From the NCBI GenBank assembly GCA_003342895.1, contig PTFA01000409.1, forward strand, positions 248,001-312,000: a stretch of 64,000 nucleotides of DNA, in the 5' to 3' direction. The stretch comes from Casuarius casuarius. Lineage: Eukaryota > Chordata > Aves > Casuariiformes > Casuariidae. The notes beneath the pieces were generated by a model. The model worked only from the letters and a program-made list of their open reading frames with translations, searched no databases and was not told the DNA's origin. A program made the position numbers and the translations under genes. Of this stretch, positions 26,518-39,324 are shown in pieces. How positions within the stretch are numbered: the first letter of the stretch is position 1; every line of letters begins with the position of its first letter.

Positions 26518-27839
26518 TGACTTTCACATCATGAAACCTGCAAAGATAAATATAAAATTGAGCAGAATCAAGCTTTTATCTCCTAATTTCTTAAAAATAT
26601 GGGAATAAAAGATGCCTTCTTGGTCACTGAGTAAGTCACCCCTTATATCTTATAGACCTCCCCCAAATTAATAAAGCTCTTGTTTATATCTGGTTAGGTG
26701 TTTTATCCATTTCTGTTACCTCACACCTGACTGAGCTCATCCAGGCATAGCTCTACAGTGTCCCAACTGTCCTCTGTAGTGCAATCACTGTCTTCATCAT
26801 AGGGAACACAGACCCACCTTAGTTAAAGTAGCTTATCCTTCTTTCAGGCAATATTCATGAGAGCTGAGTCTCATTCATTTCTTATCAGTTTTACTGAGTA
26901 TGATAGCAGTAAGTCTAAAAAGCTTCATTTTCGCCTTGACTTTGTCAGCTCTGTGCATAGACCTGGCTCAGTTTTTCCTTGCATTGCTTTTGAGCTTGAG
27001 TGTTTCCTTCGTCTGGAAATCCAGAATTTCTGGTGGATTTATAATCGCATTCTTATGTAAAGTAACCCAAATCCTAAAAGCCTTTCTGAACTGTTGGCCA
27101 GCAGGCCTGGCATAAAAATATATTGTAATTCAACATTTTAAGCAGTTTTTCTGTGACAGTTTACAAAACCAGAGGCCAATATGTCCTTTCCTCCCACATC
27201 TCACAGCACAGTTCTCAGAGCATAGGGAGGTAAGTTTCTAAGGATATTACTCATGTGGCTCAGTATCTGTGTAGCTGAAAAGATGGAAAGTATTCCTTCT
27301 GTCCTCTTTTCCCTTGCTTGTTCCTCCCCAATCCACCTTGATCCCTTCCTTTTCCTGCCTTTGGTCCATCTCCTAAATGTACCATAAGTCCTGCACGATC
27401 CTCAGCTGCCCCTGCATCCCAGAATGAGTCCCACACCTCTATAGAGGGTAACCCCCACCCATCTGCAAGGTAAGGTGAGCCTCCCCTGGTGGCTCTTCAT
27501 GGTGGGTGTCACACTGGACCATCCTCCTTGGATAGAAGAACAGAGCTGCTACATCATTAAGAGCATCTATGCACACGATCCTGGGATACCATAAAGCTGT
27601 TGGACTTCAGGTCAGATTCTGTAGCTAATCTTGACAGCACGATGCCATGGGCTTCCATGACACCTGCAGCGTGTCCGAGTCTCTCCTGTTGAAGAACTTT
27701 TCTGCTCCTTTGAGTTATTCCACAAGGAGGAAGAGAGACTCTGGTCCAGCTTTCTGCTAGTAAAGTACCTCCTGTGAAAACACATCTACAGTGCATATTA
27801 CGGGCAATCATATAATAATATATTTCAGAAAATGGAACT

Positions 27840-28060
27840 AAATATCTGCCATGCTTATTGTAATAAAATAATCCATTAATTTCCAGCGATACTAATTTAA
27901 TTTACTGCAATGTGAGATTTTTGTTATTTGAAATCCCATGAACATTAACTTCATCTGAGAGGCATCAATCTGACTTGTGCAGTCAGCACTTAAGCTAAAA
28001 TGAAAATTGGATTAATGGGCTTAAACTGTGTTTTTTAAGAGTCATTGGCAAAAATTGCCT
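27840..28060. promoter_or_regulatory. Candidate conserved non-coding element
   Basis: A repeat-free AT-rich block with CCATTAATTT, CTAATTTAATTTACTGC and GGATTAATGGGC, words typical of homeodomain-bound enhancers. No frame is protein-like. Judged by texture only. Confidence 0.22.
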
Positions 28061-31000
28061 TCAGTTTGTATGCATAACATGATATTTCTTCTCTTTCCTT
28101 ATGCTCCTTCGATTTCTTTAAAAGAATAGCAATAAGCATTGGCTAGATGAAACTGAACAAAAGCAGGCAGCAATTTACTGCTGCTAGGATCTTGGAGAGA
28201 CAAGTTGCTGCTTTATCTGCTTTCTGGTCTACAGAGCCCTGTGTGCTAAAGAGTTTCCTGCTGGAAACTTTCTGTAAATATATGGTTTATTTTCTTTTAG
28301 GGACATTATTTGGCAAAGTGACACCATTTAGCAAGCTGATAAAAAAGTAAAAATGATAATATAGGTATATATACAAGCATAGTCTGACAAATGCCAGACT
28401 AGAAGCTAGTATCACTTGTAGCCATCACTGAATAGCATGTTTTACTTTTCCAGGGGGCCAGTGGAGTTATTACTCAATATTAATTGACCGTTTTCTTTAT
28501 ATTTAAATTCATCAGAATGACTTTATGTTTTACTGCTGATGGTCACATCTGTCAGATTACAAGGGTTATGTTTGTTATCAGGTTTCTTTCTCATCCTTTT
28601 ACTTTTCAGGCTGGTGAATCAAAATATCTCTCCTAGTGATTTCTATAAAAGTCAAATGGTATCTTTTATTGCTATCTGATAAGAAGCTCAGTGCAACTTT
28701 GTTGCGCTGGCTGTGCTAACAGGATGTGGCTAACGCCTATACAGGACTTTGAAAATATAAAGTAGTATCTAGAAGTGTCTAGTCACCATATACCCAAGAT
28801 AATTCTTTAGACCTATAAATAACTTTAACTCATGGAAGGCAATATTCATTGTTTCTTAAAGCAAATGAAAGGATGGGAAGTTTATGTTTCTGAACTTGTA
28901 TGAATATAATGTTTTGATTCATCTGGCCTAGTTATTGCTATTTCTCCCTGCAGATAACTGGTTCACAGTTACAATCTTCATGATGACTTTGGAGAAGAGA
29001 ATAATCCAAAATTTTGCAGCACAAAATATAGGTGCAAAAACCATACCTCACCACATCTATGAGAAGGATTCCTTTTGTATACCTCAGCTGCAAAACTTCC
29101 AACTGGATGCTGCTATAAAGGGTAGATAATGCAGAAGTGCACAGCTAATGATTAACAATGATTCTGCTGATTCTCATAGTATATAATTATCAGGCTCTGT
29201 TCAGAAATATCCTATTATTGCTTTCAGATTGTAGTACCTTCCTAAGTGTTTCTTCCAGAATCTGGGAAAACCAACAAGATATAGGACCTGTTAGTGGCAA
29301 GCAGGGTATGCTAGGGTAACATATGTGCATGAGGGTAATAATTCGTTGTCTTATCAAAGAGGCATTAAAAAGCAGGAGAGAATTTATTGTCTAGTAGTTT
29401 TAAGTATCTTTGAAGTCATGCAGGAACTCTCATTTGCCTGCCCTTTGCTTTAAAACTTTTTTCTGCTTTTTTTTTTTATTTCTCTGCTTCCTTATCCTAT
29501 CTGTTTTTTATTTTCTCTTGCTGTCTTGCCTATGTGTGCTTGCATAACCATGGAAGGCATGAACCTAGGTCCTCCCCTCCACATGTATGTGCCTCCATCC
29601 GAAAGTCGGAGATATCCCATGGTTGCTTTTAGCCTTTTCTCTCTTTCTGCCTGGCTCAGATAACATCCTGGCCCGTTCCCCGAGCTGCTGCTTGCTCAGT
29701 CTGTTCCATGAGCGATTTAACTGTCTGATGAATTTATCTCTGAAGAAAAGCAGCTCTTACAGGTTTAGTAATTGATTACTAACAAGATAGGGTTATCTCA
29801 GAGGAGTTATACGTATGCTATATGCTGAACTGGTTAAGCGCATGGCCTTACCTTGCCTTCTTGTAGCATTGGCTGCATCTCTTAGAAGGCATTTTCTTTA
29901 CTTTAAAGAGGCTGTGCTGCATTCAGAGACTGTAACAGCTGTGATTCATTTCTCTCTTAAACTAAGGGACAATCCATGGGGTTTACTCAGGAATAAGTTT
30001 TTGATTACCAGCTGAGGTTTTGTGAGGATAGCAAGTATGGCAGCTCAAAATACGAGGAAAGCTAGACTGCAGTGCACCTAATTTGAAATGTCATTGCGCA
30101 GAATAAGGATTTGTAGGCTAAAATTATTCATGAACACAGTTCTAACTCAGACTTCATTTTGGCTACAAAAACCCCTGAAGTCCTCTTTGCAAGTCTGAAT
30201 TATGGCATTTTCCAGAGCTGATGGCTTTGTTGGTCACATCCAGGATGTAGAGCAGAGACCTGCCCTTGAGAAAAAGAAATGAGTTTCTCCTCATTTCCAT
30301 CTACAATGTCTTTAAACTAAGGTGCCTTTTTTTTTTTTTTTGGCTTTTTTTTAAGAAAAAGAAAGTAGGCACAAGTATCTAAAAAATTAAAGGCAAATAC
30401 TTCATGGTTGGTTTGCAAGAAAATGTGTTTTATGGCAATATTTTCTTATGTATTGAAGAAATACTCAAACTCAAAAACAAGATTAGAAGGAGGGAATCAA
30501 AATAAATTAAGCTGATGCTGCTGCAGATCTTTCTTGTGCTGTGATAGTTCCTACTTATAAGTAATACTCGTAGTTTTAATTTTAGCAACTGCAGAGATCC
30601 AAAACACAGTTATCAACAGAGTTATACAATGAAGTCTTGACTTGCAATAAACCCATGATTAATTTTATATGTATGAATAATTCTGTTGAACCCTATCAAA
30701 CAATTTGCTTTGTACATTTACAGTTTTAAATATTATCTTTCTGCTAAATCACTTCATCTGCAAATATCGAATTTGAGAGTAAGACATGGTTTTGTCTATT
30801 ATGTTTTAATTTATAAAACAAATATTCTTATATGACTTGAAGTCTCACTGTGATCTTTGAATGTCTGAAGAAGTTACATAAACTACCTAACCATAACATG
30901 ACCATAGTCCAGGCACAACTGTTCTTTTTGTCAATAATTATAGTATCAGTATCCTTATGAATCTTTACTTTGGGAACGCAGTGAACTTAATTACTTCCTT

Positions 31001-32643
31001 TTAACTTTCCCATCCCCTTTTTTTTCTTTCAAAGATATATCTAATTGGAAATGTGTATATATAGATATATACATTTCCATATATATGTACTGTGGATAAA
31101 GGGTATTGATTAAAAGTTGGAAATACTGTGAGTTCTCATATATATTTCGAAAGATACTGCTCTGGGCTGTGTTGCCCCTACTGTGAAAGATGCGTGATGT
31201 ATCAGGTTAACTGCTTCAGCTTAAATGTGAGATCCTTATAAAAACAACAGATTAACCAATAGTTTCCTGTTGTAACACATGCCATCAATGTTAGAAGACG
31301 TAAATATCCAACATAAAAGAACAAAAATAACAATTTTGTTGTTATTTGAAGTTGTGGCTTTTAATACAAACTTTATATCATGTAGACACCACAAAGTAGC
31401 GCAATAAAAATCTTGGGTGGGCAAGTTGATTGCTTTATATCTGAATCTTCAATATGTGCTCTGACTTCTTCTTACATTTCCGGTATAGTTATTAACTTCC
31501 TCTGGTTTCTAGAAAATACATATGTGTACAACACAGCTGAACCTAAGTGAGACAGAGAGAAAAGCTATTGCAGGCATACCCATTTATCTCGATTCTTCTC
31601 TAAGAGAAAAAAAATTTGAGATGCAGTAGTCTAGATAAATGCTAATGCCAGCATCTCTGAATCCTTGCATTCATGGACTGCCTTTAGGATAGCATACATT
31701 AATTAAAATTCATTTGCATATCACTGACATTGCTAAGAAGAGAGAAATAAAATGGTAAATCACTGCACTGGAGTGTGAAATTAGCCAAACTGGAGCAGAA
31801 AGATACCATCAAGCTCGCAACAATAATAAATAATTCAATAAATAAATAGACCATATTTACTGGAAGAGTTATTTCCTTAGAAGAATATTTCTACTTGCTC
31901 AAGAACTTAGGATGAGTGTACAGCCTTAGTTCCTATGGAAATCGGATGTATTTTAAACCTAATGCCTAAGAAATTGGTGTGTCCTACCCGAGAAGGACTG
32001 AGCTGAATCTGAAGTGGTTGCAAAAACTTAGTTTGTAGCAGTATGGTAATGTAGCTCCCACTATGCCCCTTCTGATGTCAATTAAGTAAATCCACCACCT
32101 GGTGTAAATATTTATGGTTGTGTTTGTACCACCTAAGGACTAGTGGGATTGCTTGTGGGCTAAGCTGTGACCCATCATGATGAAGATATCAAGATTTGGT
32201 CTTTAGAGGGTGCATTTGCTCTGCTAGATCTTGTTATGGCAGAGACTTTGGGGAGGAAAATTAAATCCATTAGAAGAATTGTTTCTTTATTGAGACTTTA
32301 TGGGTGGATGTTTTACTCCACTGTTGCTTTCAGATTTTTTTTGAATATGAGTTCCATTTTGCAATCTAGTTTTAATTTAAAGAAAGGGAAGGAATCCTTT
32401 AGTACCTGAGGTGATGCCTTTTTAATGTAGTCTAACATTTTTGTTTGAAAAATACGCTGAATAATCTGAGCAAGTGAAAAGATGATACTTAAGTAAGGAT
32501 TTGCTACATTTAAGCCAAACTTTTAAGGCCTAAGAGCATTTGAATTTTTATGGCACAGTTTATTGCAGCGGTACCATTTGGGCTGTTATAGTTATTTCAG
32601 CATTTTCATTACCAAGACTGTTTTCGGAAGTTGGTCACAACTG

Positions 32644-32667
32644 AAACAAACAAACAAACAAACAAAC
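32644..32667. repeat. (AAAC)n microsatellite
   Basis: About six AAAC units in tandem. Confidence 0.9.
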
Positions 32668-33080
32668 CCCTTCACTATTTTGGGCTGAAGCAGTTTATCA
32701 AATTTCACCCACCAGCAATATTTTTATCTAAAATTAAGTCAAACTCTAATTATTCAGGAACCGTAGAAACACAAGCAAAATGGGGTTATTTCTGAATTCT
32801 TTGCTTCTATTCCTGAAGCCACTTTTGGCCCCATTTAGCATAAATATCCATGAAAAGGGAGAAGGCCAATAAGAGGAATGTACACAAAATGCCATTCTTA
32901 CATTTATCCCCTATAGGGACATAAAGATAAATACTTATATCTCCATACAGCCACAGCAGCAGTTAGTTAACATTTTTGAGAGCTCACAACCTTGTATATG
33001 CACCGGACTGTGCAAATAAAGGGTGGGAAAAAGAAAGCCGTATCATATCCTTTTTGGAGGAACTGAGGCAATGAGCTATT

Positions 33081-33103
33081 AACACTGCCCCAAAGGCAGT
33101 GTT
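33081..33103. other. Perfect 9-bp hairpin
   Basis: AACACTGCC, a 5-nt loop CCAAA, then GGCAGTGTT. A further AACACTGC copy follows at 33109, so the arm is also directly repeated. Confidence 0.85.
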
Positions 33104-33967
33104 TGGTAACACTGCAAAGAGTAGTCTTCAGCTTCAATCTACACATTAAAAAAAAAAGGTGGAATAATCACTTTAATGTGAGAACAAGTAAGCACTTCAG
33201 GATATGAAGAAGATATTCTGTGCTGTGACCATCCAGGATGTATTATGAATTATACGCCATCCTGTGACTTGTCAGAACATTGTATATTCACAAATTTTTT
33301 TCCAAAATTTGGAGAAAAGCTGAGAAATGAGGGTTTTTCCCTGTTGTTTCTAGACTTGTAATGAGTTAATTTGCAATTTTAACAATAGTTTGAATCAAAG
33401 CAAGAAACTCATACAGCTTTCCAGCTGACTGAAAAACAGCAGTAGTTTTAGACTAGATATGATGCTTTTGTAGGAAGAAGTTAACTTCCCAGACAGTGCT
33501 CGTTTTGTATAGTTTTAACTTCTTTTCTGGCTATGGCTTCATGTCTTTCAATGACCAGACCTACAGCCATTCTAATTTAAGGGATCTGCAATAAAAAATG
33601 GTGCTTAATTAATTCTAATGTCCAGATGTATCTGTTTGTATTAGCTGTACTCTGAAAGATGTATGGAATATGAGGAGGTGCTAATCCATCTTTATTACAA
33701 ATAGGTAGTGCAAGTGACTGGAGCTATGCCAATATCTGGCTATGCAAATTGAAGTGGTGTTTAAAATGCATTTAGCAATCTTTTTCTCCTATCTGAAAAA
33801 GCTTTGAACCAAAATTCAGAGAGTGTTTTTCAGTCATTGGGTGAATCTTTGAATTGCTATCTATGATAATAATTATGTCTGATTTTCTTTTTTATTATTT
33901 CAAGAGAAAAATAATAGCTAAAACACTAAGCAGTTGCTTAGCAGATATTAGAATTACTGGTACTTAC

Positions 33968-34030
33968 TGAATACTATCACCATGCCTATCTATGTCGCTG
34001 AACACCTGGTGGCATCTGTCACTTGCAGTC
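33968..34030 (-). other. Candidate small exon, minus strand (weak)
   Basis: On the minus strand, CCTGTCAGTTATAG precedes a 63-bp segment followed by GTAAGTACC. The open frame reads TASDRCHQVFSDIDRHGDSI, with one base completing an incoming codon and two bases left over. That phase fits the outgoing phase of the candidate at 36067-36133. The peptide looks protein-like, but exons this short arise easily by chance and I cannot name it. Confidence 0.18.
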
Positions 34031-34034
34031 CTAT

Positions 34035-35635
34035 AACTGACAGGTAATTCCAACACTTTCTTAGAGAGCTAACCTCAGTGAGGAATAAAGAGGAAGGGAG
34101 GCAGAAGGATATGTATGTAGATCGCTTGATATTGTTGCTCCTAGCCAAACTGGACCATAGCTGGAAATGTGTATCACTACAAACCTTGGTTTCCCATTCT
34201 CCAAATTACTCCCTGTCCCTGGGCTTTTATGAAGTAGATGAGAACTTCAAAGAAGTTATGGAAAAAGAAGGACATCAAGCCATGGTGCCTCCCACACCAC
34301 GTCTTGGAGGAAGTCTGGCTTGCAGCTAGCAGACACTGCGTTGTGGTTGCTTCCTTGCCTGGTTCCAGGTAGCTTTTGCGGTAGATAGACAGCGAGGAAA
34401 TGGAAATGTAATTTTTGATGGAATCTGTTTTTTGTTGGCAAGTAAATGAGGACATCTCTCTACAGTTGAATTAGTCTGAGTTGGAGTACTCTGGAGGGTG
34501 GTCCTGTTTTATTCCTTGAACAAAAATAGAGTAATTTTAACTACTTTTACAGTAGTTTAATTTGTTTTGAAAATACTCAAGCTGTAATGTAAATCATACT
34601 GCTGGGCCACTGTTGAGATACTTTGAGAAATTAATTGATATGCTACTTTGTATATATATTTGTATTTATTTATATTTATATATTAACAATTTACATTTGC
34701 AGTCATCATTGTACAATGAAATCTTTCTGATTGCCATTTTTTTCCTAAAAACTCAGTTGCTGCAGTTTGTGCCACATGGTAAGTGGCATTTGTGCCGGGC
34801 TCTGAAGCAGGTAGTTGTGTTCAGTAGAGCACCTTGTTCCATACCTCAAAAAAGGTGAAGTTCTGTAGGTGTTGGTCCCAGCCTTATTGGTGTAGAGTCC
34901 CCAATATATTTTTAAAAAAGGGAAATTGGATGACTCCATTTAGTTTTTTACAAAAGCAGTATAAACTCAAGATGTATTTTTTTATTTCTCTAAGCCAGGG
35001 GGAAAACAATAGGTTTTCTTTGCAGTTTTACAGGGTCATACAGCAACAGAGAGACAAAGTGGCCTCTATGGCATTATCTCTACATGAAATGGGACCATGT
35101 GAGCCTAGAGAATGCTTTATTTTATTTTATTGTCAGAAGCCAGTTTGATTTTTTTTTACTTGAAAACTTTCTGAACAGTTGAAGTATCCATTACATTCCC
35201 AGAGTGTTTTATTGGAGGATAGTCTCAGTGATTATTCCTATCCATAAAAAAACACATTAAATCTGAGCAAAAGTCAGGCCAATGCATTGAAGAAAACATG
35301 ATGCTTTTGCCTTGTGTTTTATTACATAGAGTTTTATTTAAGAGTTTATGTAAGAGGAATGTGTTGAATCTGATTATTGCTTTAAAAGAAAACTAAAAGA
35401 TTAAAAAAATCTTACCGGGAAAAAAAAGATCTGAGTTTTCCTGTATCTACCAGATCATAAAAAGTAGTCTTATCCTAGAAATGTAATCATAGAAATATAC
35501 ACTACATATTCTCCAAAGAAGGAAGGATGTGGCAAATGTGTAAGAAAGACTTTTTTTTTTGGCTGGGTATCATTTTTAAGAACAGCCAAATAATGGCTAT
35601 TATTTTATTATTCCTAAAGTGAACTACTTGTGGCT
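34035..35635. other. Non-coding AT-rich DNA
   Basis: No gene or named repeat. Short TA-rich tract near 34650-34685. Frames are short and not bounded by splice sites. Confidence 0.6.
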
Positions 35636-35639
35636 TTCA

Positions 35640-36060
35640 GATGCTTCATAAAATGTTGCACCACAAATGCAGCATAAGATATTCCCCTCTTATTATATAC
35701 GATGCAACTGGCGCGTTTCTGCTTGCTGCAGCAAGCACAGCTTCATAAAAGCTATCATAAAGCAGTGTTTGCTATTTACAGCTTCCCAAGGGATAGATTA
35801 ACAGTCTGAAAGATCACGACAGATGCTTGTAGACTTCTGTGTAATCACAACTTATATGCACCTAATTGTCAGGGTCATTATCTGCGAAATGAGGTGGTGG
35901 GAGGTTCAGTAAGGTAGCAGCAAACACTTCTGTAAGGAAGCCTGAAAATTTTATTGCAAAGGTAAATGTTAAAATCGAATACAAAGGGTGGATTAGAAAT
36001 GAACCTGGTACTGTTAGTTCAGTTGCATGGTTCAAATCCAAGAGAAAGTCAGAGGCAGGC
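35640..36060. promoter_or_regulatory. Candidate conserved non-coding element with 18-bp palindrome
   Basis: A repeat-free block with retained CpGs (ATACGATG, GGCGCGTT, ATCACGAC, TCTGCGAA) and TTTATTGCAAAG. It includes the perfect palindrome TGCTTGCTGCAGCAAGCA at 35720-35737. The density of distinctive words suggests constraint. Regulatory function is inferred only. Confidence 0.25.
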
Positions 36061-36066
36061 ACCCAC

Positions 36067-36133
36067 CTGAGAACGTTTTTGAATAAATGTTCACATGCTT
36101 TTAAATGTACTAGTTTGCGTTCAGGGTGTGAAT
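36067..36133 (-). other. Candidate small exon, minus strand (weak)
   Basis: On the minus strand a long pyrimidine tract, ending CATTTTCTGCCAG, precedes a 67-bp segment followed by GTGGGTG. The open frame reads SHPERKLVHLK then ACEHLFKNVL, a plausible helical peptide. It has two bases completing an incoming codon and two bases outgoing. The outgoing phase matches the candidate at 33968-34030. The same frame extends beyond the segment on both sides, so openness alone is not evidence. Confidence 0.2.
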
Positions 36134-36309
36134 CTGGCAGAAAATGAACCCAGAAGGAAAAATGATTAGCTCTGCACCGGTTCGGTGCCCTTAACCAGCA
36201 GAAGAGCCAACACAAGATGCCGTCACGGTGCTGAGAGAGAGCATTTAAAAGCATTGAGGTAAGGGCAAAAGCTGCTGTAATATCAATGTCACTCAAGAAA
36301 TGTATGTAG

Positions 36310-38935
36310 AAACATGACCTTAGAGCATACTCTTGTATCAGTGGAAAACAACTCCAGTCAAGTTGGAATTTCTCCAGGTGTAAGCCTGAGGAACCTTTTC
36401 TATGCTATTTTAGCCCTTTAAGTTCTTAGGGGTAGGCTTTAAGCAGTAACTTACCATGTAATTCCTGGGAAAATCTATTCCGTCATATAAATGTCCATGC
36501 AAATCAAGAAGAGGGATTACTACTGGGCAAAAGGAAACTTGGCGGAAACACAAAACAATGTTAACTTCCAATTCTACCACACTACTGGAAGTCATAAAAA
36601 GTAGTACGAACCACCAAGTATCCACAGGCGCAAGTACGATGTCAATGATATATTTAGGAATCAAAGAACAATTATTCCAGATGCCTCTCTCTTAATAATA
36701 TAGATTATGAAGGAAACACAGTTATAACATTTTGGTGACAGTTTCAATGTATTGTCACTGAATTATGGTAGTTTTGTTGTGAATATTGCGTTAGATTATA
36801 TGGAGCATAGCAGTGAATCAGACATGCTCTGAAATGATCTTAGATCAATAGAAAGTAATGGCTAATATGCTAATGTTTCTATGTCTCAATTATGAAAACA
36901 CTCAGATAAGGAAAAAAACATGCCTTATAGTTAACTGAGATAATTCAACCACATTTCATGCCCTTTTGTTTTTATTTTAAACATAATTCTATTTTTTCCC
37001 CTCCGGGGAAGAAAAAAATGTAATTCCCAGTTTAATTTGCTTTTAACTCTATAATATGTTATATTGACAATACCTCCAAGCTGTAATAACATTAGTGTAC
37101 ATTCCTCATGCTGTGGAAGAATGTATTTCAGCATTAAACTGAGAGCACTTTTAAAAGATCTTCTGGTACTACAAGTAATCATAGGTTTAACAGAAAAAGT
37201 TTGGTTTAGGTTTAGGAACCTAGATGTTCAGTTCTGTTATGATTTTCTTTACTTTGTTAATTATTCTATTAAGTAAAAATCTTTGTTTAATACAGAAGAA
37301 AAAGAAAAACCTTGACAAAGGCTAATTCATGTATCGCAGAACCTTAACCCTTTTTAGCACCAAAATCAATTTTTCTTAGAGTTTCCTTCTTTTGGTGACT
37401 CACTGTAGGATCTTTTTATTCAGACCAGTGGCAGTTTTTGCATGGTCCAGATTAAACAAATAAAAGCAGAAACCCCAGTAATAAGTCATGAAAATACCAT
37501 CCTGCAGGAATGGCAAGCAGTTGAGTGCAAAATGACGAAAGGGAGAGGTATAAAACAAAAAGAAGAGCAAATTGCAATTATTGGCCAAGTTTCATTGTTT
37601 GGGCACTTAATTGCTTTGTAGGATCCTTCACTACTTGCAAAGACTTCTTTTTGACCAGACTTTTAAAAACTTTGCTTAGAAGTGAGCTGGACTTAGTGTC
37701 AATAAAACTTCAAGTTCGTTGGCTTTGCTTGTGTTGCCTGCATTTCACTTAAGGGTAGCAGACTTAATAAAGTTAGTCTAGGTCACAATGACCTTCATGA
37801 AATTCGGGTATCAACTAGCCATTATTTGCTGTTGACAAATAATAGGGCTTTCTCACATGGTTACCACTACACAAAAGTCTTTTTTTAACTCCCCCCCGCC
37901 CCAAGGTGTTTTTTTCTGATTTAAGTGCAGCTTGATGGTAGTCTGTCTGTGTTGGAAACCTTGTTTCTGCTTTCTTTCTCGCTTGTTAAATGTCCCTACA
38001 GGTTGCCGTCACCTCTGTTTGATGACATAACAGGTGGGATCTGAAAGTAAAAATACATATATATATATAAAAATCACAATGAAGTGTTCATTTGAGCACT
38101 CTTTGCACTTGCATGATCCTGTGTCATGTGTAGTGTTTTCTATCCCTGATTGTGAATCACTTTTGATAGTAACAAACAGGGAGAGAAAAGATGTGATAAA
38201 TCCAGGGATCTTTTAATATGTTTTTGAGTCTACAAAGGGTGACTATGAAAATCAGGTCAATAAGCTTAGATTCACTATATGTGAAGTCCATCAGTCCATT
38301 CCTCCTATGGAAAATGCTTTGCAGTTGTTTTTTTTTTAAAAAAAACAAAACATAAACGTTTCCTTTTGAGGTCCCAGCTTAGGAACTTTTTTGTTTTCAG
38401 TTCTCTTTATACCAAACTATTACTTCCACATTCCTACTTAGCACTTAGCTAATAACTGATCTATTACAATATAACAGTTTCTGCTCTCAGGTTCTTGGAT
38501 TGGACTGGATTTTTCTGTTTTTTCATCTCACACTGCTGTAAATAGTGAATTACTCTAAAGTTTCTCTCAAGAAGGAAATAGGAAAGTTAATCTGAATTCA
38601 TTTCTAAACTGCATTAGACCACTTCGATTGGCCTTAATTAGCTTAAGCAAAGGGCCCAGGAAAACATTTAGTGAAGTTTAAATAACCCACTTTAATGCCA
38701 TACTTTTAATTAATTAAAAAAAAAAATAGGAAGAATAAGCTATATGTGGCTAAAACTTTTGCTATTGATGTTGGTCTGGTGCTGAACGTAGTCCTCCACA
38801 GAGATTTCCTGAACAGTATTTTCACTTGTATGAATCGCTGATTTCTTTTTTGCTTATTCATTAACCGTGCTTAATTGCTTTGTTGGGGGGGGGGAGGGGA
38901 GTGAGCATACATACATCCAGCCTGGATAACCCATT
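36310..38935. other. Non-coding DNA
   Basis: No established gene. A minus-strand frame at 36410-36664 ends at a perfect donor (ATG then GTAAGT near 36453) but lacks a convincing acceptor. Short (TA)n near 38055-38070 and a G run at 38885-38894 are present. Confidence 0.5.
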
Positions 38936-38939
38936 TTTA

Positions 38940-39320
38940 TAAACTTTCCAAACAGCTAATTGGTACGATATTCTTTGCATGTTGACTCAAATCTATGCAA
39001 AAGCATTTGATCTCAGCTGTTCTAGTGCCCTACCAGTCAATAAGAGCACTGTAGGTCACCCGTCTCTAACACAGTGCGTGCTAGAGAGGGAGATCATTGC
39101 AGCCAGTTTATTGCCTGGCAATTCATTACTGCCGTCTGAGCAGCAATTCATTACTGATGGCTTTCAGGAATGCTAAAAACGTGCGCTCCCATGTAAGGAA
39201 AATTAGCTCGCTAATCTATCAGAATATAATAAGGAAATGCAATTAATACTCACTATTTATGAGACTGTTTCTACAATGCTCGGGAAGCAAATCTGCTTGC
39301 ATTACAACTGATGCAGTTTC
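38940..39320. promoter_or_regulatory. Candidate conserved non-coding element with direct repeats
   Basis: Contains CAGCTAATTGG, TTTGCATG, TATGCAAAAGC and two perfect copies of GCAATTCATTACTG (39118-39131 and 39143-39156), 25 bp apart. There is no transposon signature. This homeodomain/POU-like word content is what vertebrate developmental enhancers show. Inference from texture. Confidence 0.3.
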
Positions 39321-39324
39321 CCGA

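Larger units (their letters stand above)
21120..27835. other. Non-coding DNA; poly-T with N; GC-rich patch
   Basis: No established gene. It contains two ambiguous bases (23263 beside a T homopolymer, and 23421), a 9-bp hairpin at 26496-26517, and a purine- and GC-rich patch at 25060-25480. That patch has a 153-codon frame without recognisable domains. It also includes a 63-bp piece (25093-25155) flanked by CTTTCTCAG and GTAAGTG, too short to trust as an exon. Confidence 0.55.
28070..33960. other. Non-coding AT-rich DNA
   Basis: No gene seen. It contains T homopolymers at 30327-30341, an AT-rich inverted repeat near 31048-31078, an ATTTGCAT octamer next to TTAATTAA near 31700-31725, an (AAAC)n microsatellite at 32644-32667, and a 9-bp hairpin at 33081-33103. 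Confidence 0.6.

Noticed and set aside
35862..36296. 144-codon minus-strand frame
   Set aside because: As a whole it has a poor donor and no domain. Only the sub-segment 36067-36133 has paired splice sites and is listed as weak.
36410..36690. Minus-strand frame ending at a perfect GTAAGT donor
   Set aside because: No adequate acceptor upstream, and the peptide is strongly hydrophobic without a known fold. Its phase does not connect to the neighbouring candidates.
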